Source of the DNA: Microglena sp. YARC
Taxonomy: Eukaryota; Chlorophyta; Chlorophyceae; Chlamydomonadales; Chlamydomonadaceae
Length of the DNA stretch: 64,000 bases
Direction of reading: 5' to 3'
NCBI GenBank assembly: GCA_022414725.1
Contig: CM039466.1
Coordinates: 37,671,936 to 37,735,935 of the forward strand
The notes beneath the pieces are model-generated. The model did not search any database. It was not told the DNA's origin and worked only from the letters and a program-made list of their open reading frames with translations. Of this stretch, positions 26,001-33,200 are shown one piece after another (within the stretch, counting starts at the first letter, position 1; each line of letters starts with the position of its first letter). Made by a program: the position numbers and the translations under genes.

Positions 26001-29000
26001 TTTCCTTTTTATATTTGACTCATATTTTTCGTAATCCTGAAGAGTCAGGGGAGGTTGAGATGGTGGCAGAGGAATGTGAGTGGCTGTCGTTAGTTGATAT
26101 CATACATAATATAGCTAGTTTATTGTTTTTGAGGTGGTGGCAGAGGAATGTGAGTGGCTGTCGTTAGTTGATCTTTGCCAATTATTTCCTTTTCATATTT
26201 GGCTCAATATATATGATTTTTTATATGTATCCTGAAGAGTCAGGGGACGCAGAGATGGTGGCAGAGGAAGGTGAGTGGCTGTCGTTTGTTGATCATTAGT
26301 TGATATCTTACATCATATAGCTGGTTTTATTGTTTTTGTGGTGGTGGCAGAGGAAGGTGAGTGGCTGTCATTTGTTGATCATTAGTTGATATCTTACATA
26401 ATATAGCTGGTTTTTATTGTTTTTGTGGTGGTGCCCAGACGAAGGGTGAGTGGCTGTCGTTTGTTTGTAGTGAGCTAAATATAGCTAGTTTATTGTTTTT
26501 GAGGTGGTGGCAGAGGAATGTGAGTGGCTGTCGTTTGTTGATTTTTGCCCATTTTTCCTTTTTATATTTGACTCAATATATTTGGTTTTTTATATGTATC
26601 CTGAAGAGTCAGGGGACGCAGAGATGGTGGCAGAGGATGGTGAGTGGCTGTTGTTTGTTGATCATTAGTTGATTTGTTAGTTAGTTAGTTGATATCATAC
26701 ATCATATAGCTGGTTTTATTGTTTTTCAGGTGGTGGCAGAGGAAGGTGAGTGGCTGTTGTTTGTTGATCATTAGTTGATTTGTTAGTTAGTTAGTTGATA
26801 TCATACATCATATAGCTGGTTTTATTGTTTTTGTGGTGGTGGCAGAGGAAGGTGAGTGGCTGTCGTTTGTTCATGTCTGACTCACAATTATTTTTATTTT
26901 CTTCTTCATTTTTATTAGGATATTTCTTCATATTTGATAAGGACATCATAATTCCCAAGCAGGGATTGTGTGAGTCAAAATACTCACTCATTCACCCACC
27001 CATACCCACCCATACCCACCCATCCATACCATCCATACTCACCCATTAACCCACCCATTTACCCAACCTTACACCCATCAATTCCACCCATTCACCCACC
27101 CATACCTACCCACATTATCCACCCACTCACCCACCCACTCACCCACCCATACACACACCGGGTCCTAAGTGGTGCCAATGAACTGCCCATGTCAAGACAG
27201 TCTCAATGGTGGTCTCAGAATGTCATTTGTGTCCACGCCTGCACACCCACCAACATACCCACCTACACACCAACACACATACACATACACACACACCAAC
27301 ACACCAACACACACACCTACCTACCAACCTACCCAACCACCTACCTACCTACCTACCTACCTACCTACCTACCTACCTACCCAACCACCTACCTACCTAC
27401 CTACCTACCTACCTACCAACCTACCCAACCACCTACCTACCTACCTACCTACCTACCTACCTACCTACCTACCTACCTACCCAACCACCTACCTACCTAC
27501 CTACCTACCTACCTACCCACCTACCTACCCAACCACCTACCTACCTACCTACCTACCTACCTACCAACCTACCAACCTACCCAACCACCTACCTACCTAC
27601 CACTTCATCCATGTGTGCATGACCCCTTGTAAGTGTTCCTTTACCAAGGAAGGGGAAGATGCGCGCTAAGCACCAGCTCAGATCAAGTCATACCCAGTTA
27701 CCCACCCAGCTACCTACCCACATCCCCTCCTACCCACCCAACCGCCGACTACAGGTGTTTTAACAAAGAAGGGGAAGAAGCACAGCTCTGATGACATCAT
27801 ACCCACCCACCCAGCCACCTACCCACCTACCCACCTACCCACCTACCCACCACTTGACCCACCCAACCACATTTTAGATGTGTCCCTTTTGCAAAGAAGG
27901 GGAAGAAGCGCAGCACTAGCTCAGATCAAGTCATACCCACCCAGCCACCTACCCACATCCCCTCCTACCCACCCAACCGCCTATTGTAGGTGTGTTCACA
28001 AAGAAGGGGAAGAAGCGTAGCGCTGATGACATCATACCCACCTAACTACCTACCCACGCAGCCACCCAGCCACCTACCCACCTAACCACCACTTGACCCC
28101 CCCAACCACCTATGAGATGTGTCCCTCTACCAAAGAAGGGGAAGAAGCGCAGAACTAGCTCAGATCAAGTCATACCCACCCAGCCACCTACCCACCACTT
28201 GACCCACCCAACCACATATTATAGGTTTTCCTTTATCAAAGAAGGGGAAGAAGCACAGCGCTGATGACGTCATGCCCACCCAGCCACCTACCCACCTCCC
28301 CTCCTACCCACCTCCCCCTCCTACCAAACCACTTGACCCAACCCCAACCACATACTTTAGGTGTTCCCTTAACAAGAATGTAAAAGAAGCGCAGCGCTGA
28401 TGACGTCATACCCACCCAGCCACCTACCCACCTCCCCTCCTACCCACCACTTGACCCACCCAACCACATATTTTAGGTGTTCCCTTAACAAAGAAGGAAA
28501 GAAGCGCAGCGCTGATGACGTCATACCCACCCAGCCATATACTCACCACTTGGCCCACCCAACCACCTACTATAGGTGTTCCTTTAGCAAAGAAGGGGAA
28601 GAAGCGCAGCGCTGATGACGTCATACCCACCCAGCCATATACTCACCACTTGGCCCACCCAACCACCTACTATAGGTGTTCCTTTAGCAAAGAAGGGGAA
28701 AGAAGCCGCAGCGCTGATGACGTTCATACCCACCCAGCCACCTACTCACCACTTGACCCACCCTACCACCTACTATAGGTGTTCCTTTATAAAGAAGGGA
28801 AGAGACAGCGCTGATGACGTCATGCCCACCCAGCCACCTACCCACCTCCCCTCCTACCCACCTCCCCTCCTACCAACCACTTGACCCACCCAACCACATA
28901 CTTTAGGTGTTCCCTTAACAAAGAAGGAAAGGAATCGCAGCGCTTCGATGACGGTCCATACCCACCCAGCCCACCTACCACCTCCCCTCCTACCCCTACC

Positions 29001-32000
29001 ACTTGACCCACCCAACCACATATTTTAGGTTGTTCCCTTAACAAAGAAGGAAAGAAGCGCAGTCGCTGATGACGTCATACCCACCCAGCCATATACTGGT
29101 ATACCACCACTTGGCCCACCCAACCACCTACTAGAGGTGTTCCTTTATCAAAGAAGGGGAAGAAGCGCAGCGCTGATGACATCATACCCACCCAGCCATA
29201 TACTCACCACTTGGCCCACCCAACCACCTACTATAGGTGTTCTTTTAGCAAAGAAGGGGAAGAAGCGCAGCGCTGATGACGTCATACCCACCCAGCCACC
29301 TACTCACCACTTGACCCACCCTACCACCTACTATAGGTGTTCCTTTAGCAAAGAAGGGGAAGAAGCGCAGCGCTGATGACGTCATCCCCACCCAGCCACC
29401 TACTCACCACTTGACCCACCCTACCACCTAGTATAGGTGTTCCTTTAGCAAAGAAGGGGAAGAAGCACAGCGCTGATGACGGTCCTGATCAAGTCATACC
29501 CACCCAGTCACCTACCCACCCAGCCACCTCCTCTCCTACCCACCACTTAACCCACCCAACCACCTACTGTAGGTGTTCCTTTAGCAAAGAAGGGGAAGAA
29601 GCGCAAAGCAGCGCTGAAGACGGCGGTGATGACGACATCATCATCGATCATCATCATGATTTGAAGGAGGAGAAGAAAGCGGCAAAGAAAGCTAAGGGTA
29701 CGTAGGAATGAATAGTTGTACAATATTCCTTGTACGGTACTGTAGTACAGCATTCTTCGTTTATTGTACTGTAGAAGAAATATCGTATAGTACAATAGCA
29801 CAATACTATATTCCTTATTTTACAATATTCCTTGTACTTGTAGTACAAGGAATACTTAGTACTTGTAGTACAAAACAATTATTAATGTTTTCATCTCCTC
29901 AAATTGCAGACCCAGGAATTGGACCCAAACGATGATTAATGTTTCGTCCAAAAACCTTTGGGAAATCACTGCAGTCAGCCATTCAAGCATTCAACCAGTC
30001 ATTGGAATAAGTAAACTCATTCAACCAGTCATGGAAAGTAGCAATTAGTTTAAAGTCATTGGAAAGTAGCAATTAGTTAAAAGTCATTGGAAAGTAGCAA
30101 TGAGTAAAAGTCATTGGAAAGTAGCAATGAGTAAAAGTCATTGGAAAGTAGCAATGAGTAAAAGTCATTGGAAAGTAGCATTAGAAAGGAAGATGCCGCG
30201 TCAAGAAATTTCACTTCAACTAAAACTGATGTGACTTGCGGCGAAGCTTACTTCAGCCTTTTGTGTGAAAGAGATTCCTCTTTTAGGTAGTTTGGTGGCG
30301 AGGGGGGGGGGGGGGGCAAGAAAAAAGATTTCGTACCGCATGTTCGATATGAATAGAAAATCTTGAGCAATAGTCGATACAAAAAAATCAAGTCGATACA
30401 CCCACGGACGGCCGAGATAGAGGGGGGGGGGGGGGGGGTAGGTGGGGTGATCAGGGGGGGAAAACCCAATTTCCCCACATCCCGAACATGCGATCTGCAA
30501 ACTTTATTCTTGCCCCCCCCTCGGTTGGTGGAATGATTTCTCTATAGAGTGGGTGGTGGTGGTGGGTGGTGGAATGATTTCTCTTTAGAGTGGGTGGTGG
30601 TGGTGGTGGTGGAATGATTTCATCTTTAGAGTAGGTGGTTTGGTGGGTGGTGGAATGATTTCTCTTTAGAGTGGGTGGTGGGCTGGCTGGGCGGTGGAAT
30701 GATTTCTCTTTAGAGTAGGTGGTGGTGGTGGGTGGTGGAATGATTTCTCTATAGAGTGGGTGGTGGTGGTGGGTGGTGGAATGATTTATCTTTAGAGTGG
30801 GTGGGTGGTGGTGGTGGGTGGTGGAAAGATTCCTCTTTTTGGTGGTTCGTGAAAAGAAAGAGGGCTGTCAATTCACATGAGAGACACAGTCATAGGAAAC
30901 GAGAGTGCAAGTATGGTTGACACAGATTGTGGGGTAGTCGGCAAAAGAGCTGAGGATGTGTAAAGAGAGAAAAGGAAAGAAAACGATGGCTTTGCCCAGT
31001 CACATGAAACGAGAGTAGAAGTATGGTTGACACAGATTGTGGGGTAGTCGGCAAAAATAGCTGAGGTTGTGTAGAGAGGAAAGAAAGATGGCTGCCCACT
31101 CACAAGAGATGAGAGTAGTAGTATGGTTGATTAAAAAAAAAAAATCTTAACTTCCAAGATATGTCACAATGACACTTCTAAGGACGTGGGGTAAGTATGC
31201 AGTGTTTTTAATTTCAGATTTCTGTGGTCCAGGTTGAGTAGCTACTTTGGCTACTCAACTCTGATTTCAGGATAGTTGCGTAGCCATCGCATGGCGGAGC
31301 GCGAAGCGCGGAGCCTGGTGGGGTCGGGGGGCAGCGCGTCCTGATATCGGGGGGGTCGGGGGGTGAAGTATTCTACGGAATGGCGACGGAATGGTGACGC
31401 GTCGTCGAAAAATGAAACACTGTAAGTATGGTTGATGCATATTGTAGGGTAGCTGTGAAAGAGAGCTAAGGGTGTGTAGGAAGGAAAGGAAAGAAAGAGG
31501 GCTGCCAAGTCACATGAGGAGCCCGGTCATTTGTAGGGACCGGCAAATCATATGATGCTGACTAAAGATGAGTATGATATCATATGATATCATACAGAAA
31601 TCATATGCTTTTCATATTCATATGATATGATGCCCAGGCCAAAGTTACCTAGTCAGACCGCGGCAAAAAAAAATCTATTGTTATCATATGATGACATGAT
31701 AATCATATGATATCATATTGGGTTCCGAATGTGATGAGATACCCCTAGCGGGCCTATTCATTTGTAGGCAACGGCAACTTAAATTAGTGTCCGAAAAGGT
31801 AATACAATGAGATAATTAATATTACTAAAGTGTCGCAATTCTATTAGTTTTCAAATAGATTTACAAATCTGGTGAGACGGCTCGTCCGTCTAACATTAAC
31901 TAGGAATATAACAGAGCAGTTCGCTAATACTATCACTAAATCTGCTTTGTATTACTAATTTACTATATTACCTCTCCCTGCTACCTGCTCCTACCTACTA

Positions 32001-33200
32001 CCTACCTACACCTACTACCGTCCTCACGCCCCACTAAGCCCGCTTTTTATATATTTTTGTCATTGGAAACAAGCCAAGAAGTATCCCATAGCTGTCCACT
32101 GTATATTTCACCAAGTAAAATACCCAACGTTGGCGGGCAAGCAAGTACTACTACCTACTTCCTGCTACCTCCATGTTTAACCTTTGCATGTCCCTCGTGC
32201 TCGTGTAGTGGCAGCAGCCAAGGAGGAGAAGAAGGAGAAGGGAGAGGGCAAGGAGAAGAAGAGTAGGAAGAAGAAGGATCCCAACGCTCCTAAGAAGGCT
32301 CTATCAGCTTTCATGTACTTCTCGTCAGAAAACAGGGAACGAGTCAAGAAAGAGAACCCAGGTGGGATGTTGTTTTGTTGTTTTTCATGTACCGTTTTAA
32401 GGGAGTATCTGTACCATTTGCTTTGCATGAGAACAGGGAAAGAGACAAGAAAGAAAACCCAGGTAGGTTGTAGTTTTTAATGTTGGGAGTGTCGATAGGA
32501 AGATGAAGGACCCCAACGCTCCTAATAAGGCTCTGTCAGCTTTCATGTACTTTCGTCAGAAAACAGGGAATGGGTCAAGAAAAGAGAACCCTGTGGGTGG
32601 GATGATATATTTTGCTGTTTTTCATGTACTGTATAAGTAGGGAACGGCAAATCATATGATGTTGACCATAGACGAGTATGATATCAAATGATATCATACA
32701 AAAATCTTTAATATCATATGATTTAATATCATATGATATGATGGCCCAGACCAAAGTTACCTAGTCAGACCGCCGGCATCATATGATATCATATGATATT
32801 GTATGATGACATGATATCATATGATATCATATTGCCTATCCCTAGGTATAAGGCCATTCCACACCACCCATCGCACACCACACCACCCAGCCCACCCTAC
32901 ACCACCCAGCCCACACCACCCACACCACCCAGCCCAAACCACACCACCCACCCACACCACACCATCCACACCACACCACACCACACATCCCACACTTGCA
33001 GAGCAACTTATTGAGGTGACATGGGCAAGCTACTCGGAACTGAGTGGAAGGCCATGGAAGGAACGGATGGCAAGGCAAAGTATGAGGAGATGGCTGCTGC
33101 CGACAAGGGGAGGTACGCTGCTGCCATGGCAGCTTACAAGGGCAGCGGTGATGGGGTGAAGGCAGAAGAGGAAGAGGAGGTGGAGGAAGACGACGAGTAA
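12567..33200 (+). CDS. SSRP1: FACT complex subunit SSRP1 (5'-incomplete, 11 visible exons)
   Basis: This gene encodes the SSRP1/Pob3 subunit of FACT, the nuclear chaperone that, with SPT16, removes and redeposits H2A-H2B during transcription and replication. Exons in order encode: the end of the N-terminal domain region ([12 protein letters not shown], cf. plant SGRNWG); a segment containing DDVVIEF and [24 protein letters not shown]; an SSrecog-like exon ([29 protein letters not shown]); the middle domain ([27 protein letters not shown]); the Rtt106-like part ([30 protein letters not shown]); an acidic stretch; a basic NLS-like KKGKKRK; and one C-terminal HMG box ([18 protein letters not shown]). 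A single terminal HMG box is the plant/algal layout. About 570 residues are visible; the family has about 640, and the first ~100 are missing. Junction phases agree except at exon 3/4, within exon 9 and within exon 11, where one base appears lost or two gained. Identification is certain; exon limits are my splice-site calls. Confidence 0.94.
12740..13160 (+). repeat. Decoy copies of SSRP1 exon 1 3' end
   Basis: Three tandem copies end at 12828, 12992 and 13155. Each keeps the exon 3' end GACGTGACTGGG followed by a GTAGGT or GTACGT donor. Copies 2 and 3 contain an in-frame TAG where the true exon has TTG. Between them are repeated intron pieces (e.g. TGTGTTACARTGTCCC, GCCCTGCTAGACTTCCAAT). Confidence 0.9.
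13225..14100 (+). repeat. Decoy copies of SSRP1 exon 2 5' end in C-rich array
   Basis: Four degraded copies start after acceptor-like CACAG or ACAG near 13381, 13575, 13768 and 13949. Each begins GCCCAGCAACAGAAGG-like and diverges after about 40 bp into GCCGAGCTCCAGAGCAAAACC, then CACCCTCACACCC repeats. A fifth fragment lies near 13232. The full exon follows at 14101. Confidence 0.88.
14101..14334 (+). CDS. SSRP1: SSRP1 visible exon 2
   Basis: Acceptor CCACCCACAG, donor GTGAGT, 78 codons, phase 0 at both ends. It encodes [34 protein letters not shown] and ends in SVCVFGE. This matches the plant KNDVVLEFHVDD..LMEISFHIP stretch. It joins exon 1 as RDVTG-AQQQ. Confidence 0.93.
14335..15425 (+). 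repeat. Decoy copies of SSRP1 exon 2 3' end (~105-bp units)
   Basis: About ten tandem copies of the exon's last ~40 bp (GGCAGCTTGGACGATTCC, TGTGTATTCGGCGAG) with a GTGATT, GTAAGT or GTGAGT donor. They are joined by an intron spacer carrying CTCCTGGGTTTCAAATTTGG and a short GGAAGTTT link. Divergence rises downstream; copies after 15000 carry indels. The repeats die out into TTTGAATTT-rich sequence near 15500. Confidence 0.92.
15426..16086. other. Intron 2 sequence with degraded dispersed repeats
   Basis: Non-coding. It contains TTTGAATTT-rich sequence, then a segment near 15640-15960 with AGCTTGACTGAGCCAAGGGG and ACATCGTGAAACATTTGTG, related to sequence at 37480-37560. No exon is seen. Confidence 0.5.
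16087..16168. repeat. Perfect 36-bp inverted repeat (hairpin)
   Basis: The left arm 16087-16122 (starts TTGAACCATACAGGCTG) and the right arm 16133-16168 are exact reverse complements, separated by a 10-base loop CGGCTAGCTA. Transcribed as part of SSRP1 intron 2, it would fold into a 36-bp stem. No flanking coding sequence is involved. Confidence 0.95.
16357..16575 (+). repeat. Dispersed element family A (~210 bp), copy 1
   Basis: It starts near TTTTTGGCGGA and CCCCCTCTTCAAGGGGGCGG (a hairpin). It continues through CCCATTTGTCCGTCCGAC and TAACTAACTCGCTTC to a terminal GCGTCGCTTGCGACGCT hairpin and AGGACTTGT. There is no open frame with protein similarity. It lies in SSRP1 intron 2. Confidence 0.9.
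16640..17597 (+). repeat. Poly-T, poly-C and ~110-bp intron array
   Basis: A poly-T run at about 16642-16663 and a poly-C run of about 30 at 16972-17001 followed by (CA)n. Then about five copies of a ~110-bp unit with CCACTTCTCTCC, a C-run, CACTATGATTACCACC and CACCAGMTTCTCACCACT. The last copy runs into the acceptor of exon 3, so this array is also tied to a splice junction through its intron side. Confidence 0.85.
17598..17668 (+). CDS. SSRP1: SSRP1 visible exon 3
   Basis: Acceptor TTCCACACAG, donor AG|GTACGA. It encodes [19 protein letters not shown] and then ALVA plus two bases, matching the plant TPRGRYSVELHLSF segment. It enters in phase 0 and leaves in phase 2, whereas exon 4 needs phase 0. 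One G missing before the donor (AGG|GT) would reconcile them and give ..ALVAR-TQDFKIR. Confidence 0.9.
17800..18945 (+). repeat. Intron 3 arrays with one decoy of exon 4
   Basis: 17810-18240 is an AAACCAAACCTAACTAGACA-type array. 18246-18312 is a decoy of the exon 4 start: after CCTACAG it reads ACCCAAAAACTTCAATATAC and keeps TGTCTATCCAGCG. 18320-18945 is C-rich (CACACCTACCACCACACCC). No stretch here codes. Confidence 0.88.
18948..19163 (+). CDS. SSRP1: SSRP1 visible exon 4 (structure-specific recognition domain)
   Basis: Acceptor CACACCTCAG, donor GTATTC, 72 codons, phase 0. It encodes [20 protein letters not shown], then [19 protein letters not shown] and [16 protein letters not shown]. 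It is nearly the same as the plant [32 protein letters not shown] stretch. It ends in EQIAQKNEK. Confidence 0.95.
19170..19690 (+). repeat. ~60-bp intron array interrupted by family A copy 2
   Basis: Units of TTGAACTTGAAATTGAACTT plus GGTTGTATGGCTCCAGCC repeat at 19170-19350 and resume at 19600-19690. A family A element at 19358-19573 splits the array, so the element was inserted after the array formed. Confidence 0.85.
19358..19573 (+). repeat. Dispersed element family A, copy 2
   Basis: TTTTTTGGCGGAGCCCCC with the TCAAGGGGGCGGGAGCCCC hairpin, CCATTTGTCCGTCCGG, TAACTAACTCGCTTCGG and the terminal GCGTCGCTTACGACGCT, ending AGGACTTGT. Confidence 0.92.
19690..20654 (+). repeat. Decoy copies of SSRP1 exon 5 5' end with telomere-like spacer
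   Basis: About eight tandem units, each with CATACAG then CACCCCAATGCCAAGCTGGA and GCCCAGCTAC (the start of exon 5), followed by TTACCCTTTACTCTATACC and repeated CCCTGATCCCTAACCATAAA. The spacer resembles plant-type CCCTAAA telomere repeats but is not a clean telomeric array. The first copy (19725) has CACCTCAATGCCAAG directly before GTACAG, a possible 15-nt microexon. Confidence 0.9.
20655..20873 (+). CDS. SSRP1: SSRP1 visible exon 5 (middle domain)
   Basis: Acceptor CATACAG, donor GTGAGT, 73 codons, phase 0. It encodes [20 protein letters not shown], then [32 protein letters not shown] and QKPPML. The plant counterpart reads SYKGLIHEVF..KPGKFRS..LYPLEKGFFFLPKPP. It joins exon 4 as [15 protein letters not shown]. 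Confidence 0.95.
20874..22075 (+). repeat. Decoy copies of SSRP1 exon 5 3' end (~81-bp array)
   Basis: About a dozen tandem copies from 21090 to 22065 repeat the exon's last ~45 bp (TACCCCCTGGAGAGGTCCTT, AAGCCTCCTATGCTG) plus GTGAGTGGGAAAGTAGAGTG. In the copies the exon's TTTTACGTTCAG is TTCTAGGTCCAG, which adds an in-frame TAG and a new acceptor. Because the unit is about 81 bp (27 codons), long open frames run through on both strands; these are artefacts. Two family B elements (20883-20970 and 20980-21062) lie between the true exon and the array. Confidence 0.93.
20883..21062 (+). repeat. Dispersed element family B, copies 2 and 3
   Basis: Two near-identical segments, each with GAGGCGTGAGGTTGAGGG and TTTGCTT(G/T)CACTG, lie directly after the donor of exon 5. 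They are probably a tandem duplication of one insertion. Confidence 0.85.
22076..22550 (+). repeat. Intron 5 remainder with decoy of exon 6
   Basis: 22140-22250 holds ACCCTGATTTGAACCC repeats. 22255-22335 is a diverged copy of exon 6 (ATCCCCTTGAAAGAGATCGG, AGTGTGGAGTT, TCTTCTCGCACCTTCGACC) with indels that break its frame. 22335-22530 is a CCCAACCCAACAC/CCAATACCC array leading to the true acceptor. Confidence 0.88.
22551..22666 (+). CDS. SSRP1: SSRP1 visible exon 6
   Basis: Acceptor TGACCTGTAG, donor AG|GTAAAA, phase 0 in and phase 2 out. It encodes [19 protein letters not shown], then [19 protein letters not shown] plus two bases, matching plant HDEIDYVEFERH..FDLLIRLKTDHEHLF. Confidence 0.94.
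22860..23461 (+). repeat. Decoy copies of SSRP1 exon 7 5' part
   Basis: Three upstream copies begin GGGCATCAGC at about 22970, 23142 and 23326, each about 190 bp apart. Two follow a CAACAG acceptor; the third has CAACAA and so has lost the AG. The first two keep the frame through [12 protein letters not shown] and [12 protein letters not shown], then diverge into intron. The third is truncated after CAGAACCTGTTC. Spacers are CACCACCACC and CAGTCAAACACACAC. Confidence 0.9.
23462..23589 (+). CDS. SSRP1: SSRP1 visible exon 7
   Basis: Acceptor CCCTACAG, donor GTGGGT, phase 2 in and phase 1 out. With exon 6 it reads [19 protein letters not shown], then [18 protein letters not shown]. This aligns with plant RNEYHNLYTFISSKGLKIMNL. 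It is the last and longest of four copies and the only one with the 3' half. Confidence 0.93.
23590..25268 (+). repeat. Decoy copies of SSRP1 exon 8 5' end (130-165-bp units)
   Basis: 23590-23880 holds G-rich repeats of CCTGAGATGGAAGGTGGGTC, a decoy of the exon 7 end. From about 23890, nine tandem copies of CTGCTGCCCAG followed by GCCTTGGCTTYRATGATGAT then GTCGAGGGGCCC lead up to the true exon. Spacers contain ATATGCCCAATCCTAATGGA. Each keeps its CCCAG acceptor. Confidence 0.92.
25269..25412 (+). CDS. SSRP1: SSRP1 visible exon 8 (acidic region)
   Basis: Acceptor TGCTGCCCAG, donor GTACGT, phase 1 in and out. With exon 7 it reads [18 protein letters not shown], then a GGGSGGGS linker and [16 protein letters not shown]. 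This acidic tract corresponds to the acidic stretch before the HMG box in plant SSRP1. Confidence 0.92.
25413..26880 (+). repeat. Decoy copies of SSRP1 exon 8 3' end
   Basis: About a dozen copies of GAAGAGTCAGGGGACGCAGA plus TGGTGGCAGAGGAAG with GTGAGT or GTAAGT donors, joined by T-rich spacers (TTGTTGATCATTAGTTGATA). Many are cut down to GGTGGCAGAGGAAGGTGAGT. The copy at about 25610-25697 is much longer (GGTCAGGCAGCGGAAGC onward) and keeps the frame. Confidence 0.92.
26990..27610 (+). repeat. CCCATAC and (CTAC)n microsatellite
   Basis: Short CACCCATA repeats, then about 290 bp of nearly pure CTAC tetranucleotides broken by CCAACC. Non-coding intron sequence. Confidence 0.95.
27620..29572 (+). 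repeat. Decoy copies of SSRP1 exon 9 5' end (~17 units)
   Basis: Units of about 100-125 bp carry an acceptor (TACTATAG or TATTTTAG), then GTGTTCCTTTAGCAAAGAAG, GGGAAGAAGCGCAGCGCTGA and TGACGTCAT, then CACCCAGCCACCTACC spacers. In the entry frame they read [12 protein letters not shown] before running into spacer. Several have lost the internal TTTAG (TTAACAAAG, TTATCAAAG) while the first acceptor is always kept, which supports the acceptor at 29572. Confidence 0.93.
29573..29697 (+). CDS. SSRP1: SSRP1 visible exon 9 (NLS-like and acidic/basic linker)
   Basis: Acceptor CTACTGTAG, donor G|GTACGT. It starts [13 protein letters not shown], a bipartite-NLS-like basic run. The same sequence two-thirds on is only sensible one frame over ([20 protein letters not shown], then EKKAAKKAK). 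The decoys read ..KKRSADDV in one frame, so the extra AAGC-like bases at about 29607-29613 probably include an error. A 12-nt tandem acceptor (TTTAG at 29584) would give the same frame. Confidence 0.82.
29698..30190. other. AT-rich intron 9 start and ~28-bp array
   Basis: 29700-29880 holds TACAATATTCCTTGTA-like AT-rich repeats with inverted pieces. At 29910, TTGCAG is followed by eight in-frame codons (DPGIGPKR) and TGA, a possible but unproven alternative terminal exon. 30000-30185 repeats GTCATTGGAAAGTAGCAATG. Confidence 0.55.
30300..31199. repeat. G-rich tracts, GGTGG array and ~110-bp array in intron 9
   Basis: Poly-G runs lie at about 30301-30316 and 30423-30438. 30530-30835 repeats TGGAATGATTTCTCTTTAGA plus GTGGGTGGTGGTGG. 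30860-31135 repeats GTATGGTTGACACAGATTGT plus GGGGTAGTCGGCAAAA, which resumes at 31423 after the inserted element. No coding. Confidence 0.88.
31200..31422 (-). mobile_element. hAT-like MITE, family D, copy 1
   Basis: A 223-bp element with termini CAGTGTTTTTAATTTCAG and AAATGAAACACTG, flanked on both sides by the exact 8-bp duplication TAAGTATG. The short inverted termini starting CAGTG and the 8-bp duplication fit the hAT superfamily. It has no transposase. A second copy in opposite orientation lies at 42396-42613. It was inserted into a tandem array that continues on either side. Confidence 0.88.
31534..31757 (+). mobile_element. hAT-like MITE, family C, copy 1
   Basis: It starts TAGGGACCGGCAAATCATAT and ends near GCGGGCCTA. 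It is flanked by GTCATTTG and TTCATTTG (7 of 8 match). The interior is rich in the palindrome ATCATATGAT. Directly after the right duplication, TAGGCAACGGCAAC resembles another family C start. Confidence 0.7.
31766..32208. other. Intron 9 end, nothing recognised
   Basis: AT-rich unique-looking sequence with CTACCTACTACC near 31980-32020, leading to the exon 10 acceptor. It opens with a possible family C start. Confidence 0.5.
32209..32361 (+). CDS. SSRP1: SSRP1 visible exon 10 (HMG box, first half)
   Basis: Acceptor GCTCGTGTAG, donor G|GTGGGA, phase 1 in and out. It encodes a lysine-rich lead ([18 protein letters not shown]), then [20 protein letters not shown] and [13 protein letters not shown]. 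The DPNAPK(K/R)..SAFM..F..E.R motif is the HMG-box signature. It binds DNA in FACT. Confidence 0.96.
32405..32600 (+). repeat. Decoy copies of SSRP1 exon 10
   Basis: A short copy at 32425-32463 (AACAGGGAAAGAGACAAGAA with a GTAGGT donor) and a longer one at 32505-32595 (GGACCCCAACGCTCCTAATA, GCTTTCATGTAC) with frame-breaking indels. They lie downstream of the true exon. Confidence 0.88.
32638..32844 (+). mobile_element. hAT-like MITE, family C, copy 2
   Basis: The terminal repeats TAGGGAACGGCAA and TTGCCTATCCCTA are near-perfect reverse complements. The flanks TGTATAAG and GGTATAAG match at 7 of 8 positions. The interior is ATCATATGATATCATAT-rich and has TTACCTAGTCAGACCG in common with copy 1. 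Confidence 0.85.
32860..33001 (+). repeat. C-rich CACCACACCACC tract before exon 11
   Basis: A short low-complexity tract (CACCACCCAGCCCACAC) ending in the exon 11 acceptor CACTTGCAG. Confidence 0.85.
33002..33200 (+). CDS. SSRP1: SSRP1 visible exon 11 (HMG box end, acidic tail, stop)
   Basis: Acceptor ACACTTGCAG, stop TAA 33198-33200. In the phase from exon 10 it starts EQLIEVT, but the rest of the HMG box ([40 protein letters not shown]) is one frame over. One A missing near 33019 (ACAATG read as ACATG) would join them. The protein ends in an acidic [11 protein letters not shown] tail. The sequence over the stop, GAGTAAGTG, also contains a GTAAGT donor-like motif. Confidence 0.9.

Noticed and set aside
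27169..27669. Tyr/Leu/Pro/Thr repeats (YLPT) open frame
   Set aside because: Pure CTAC tetranucleotide expansion.
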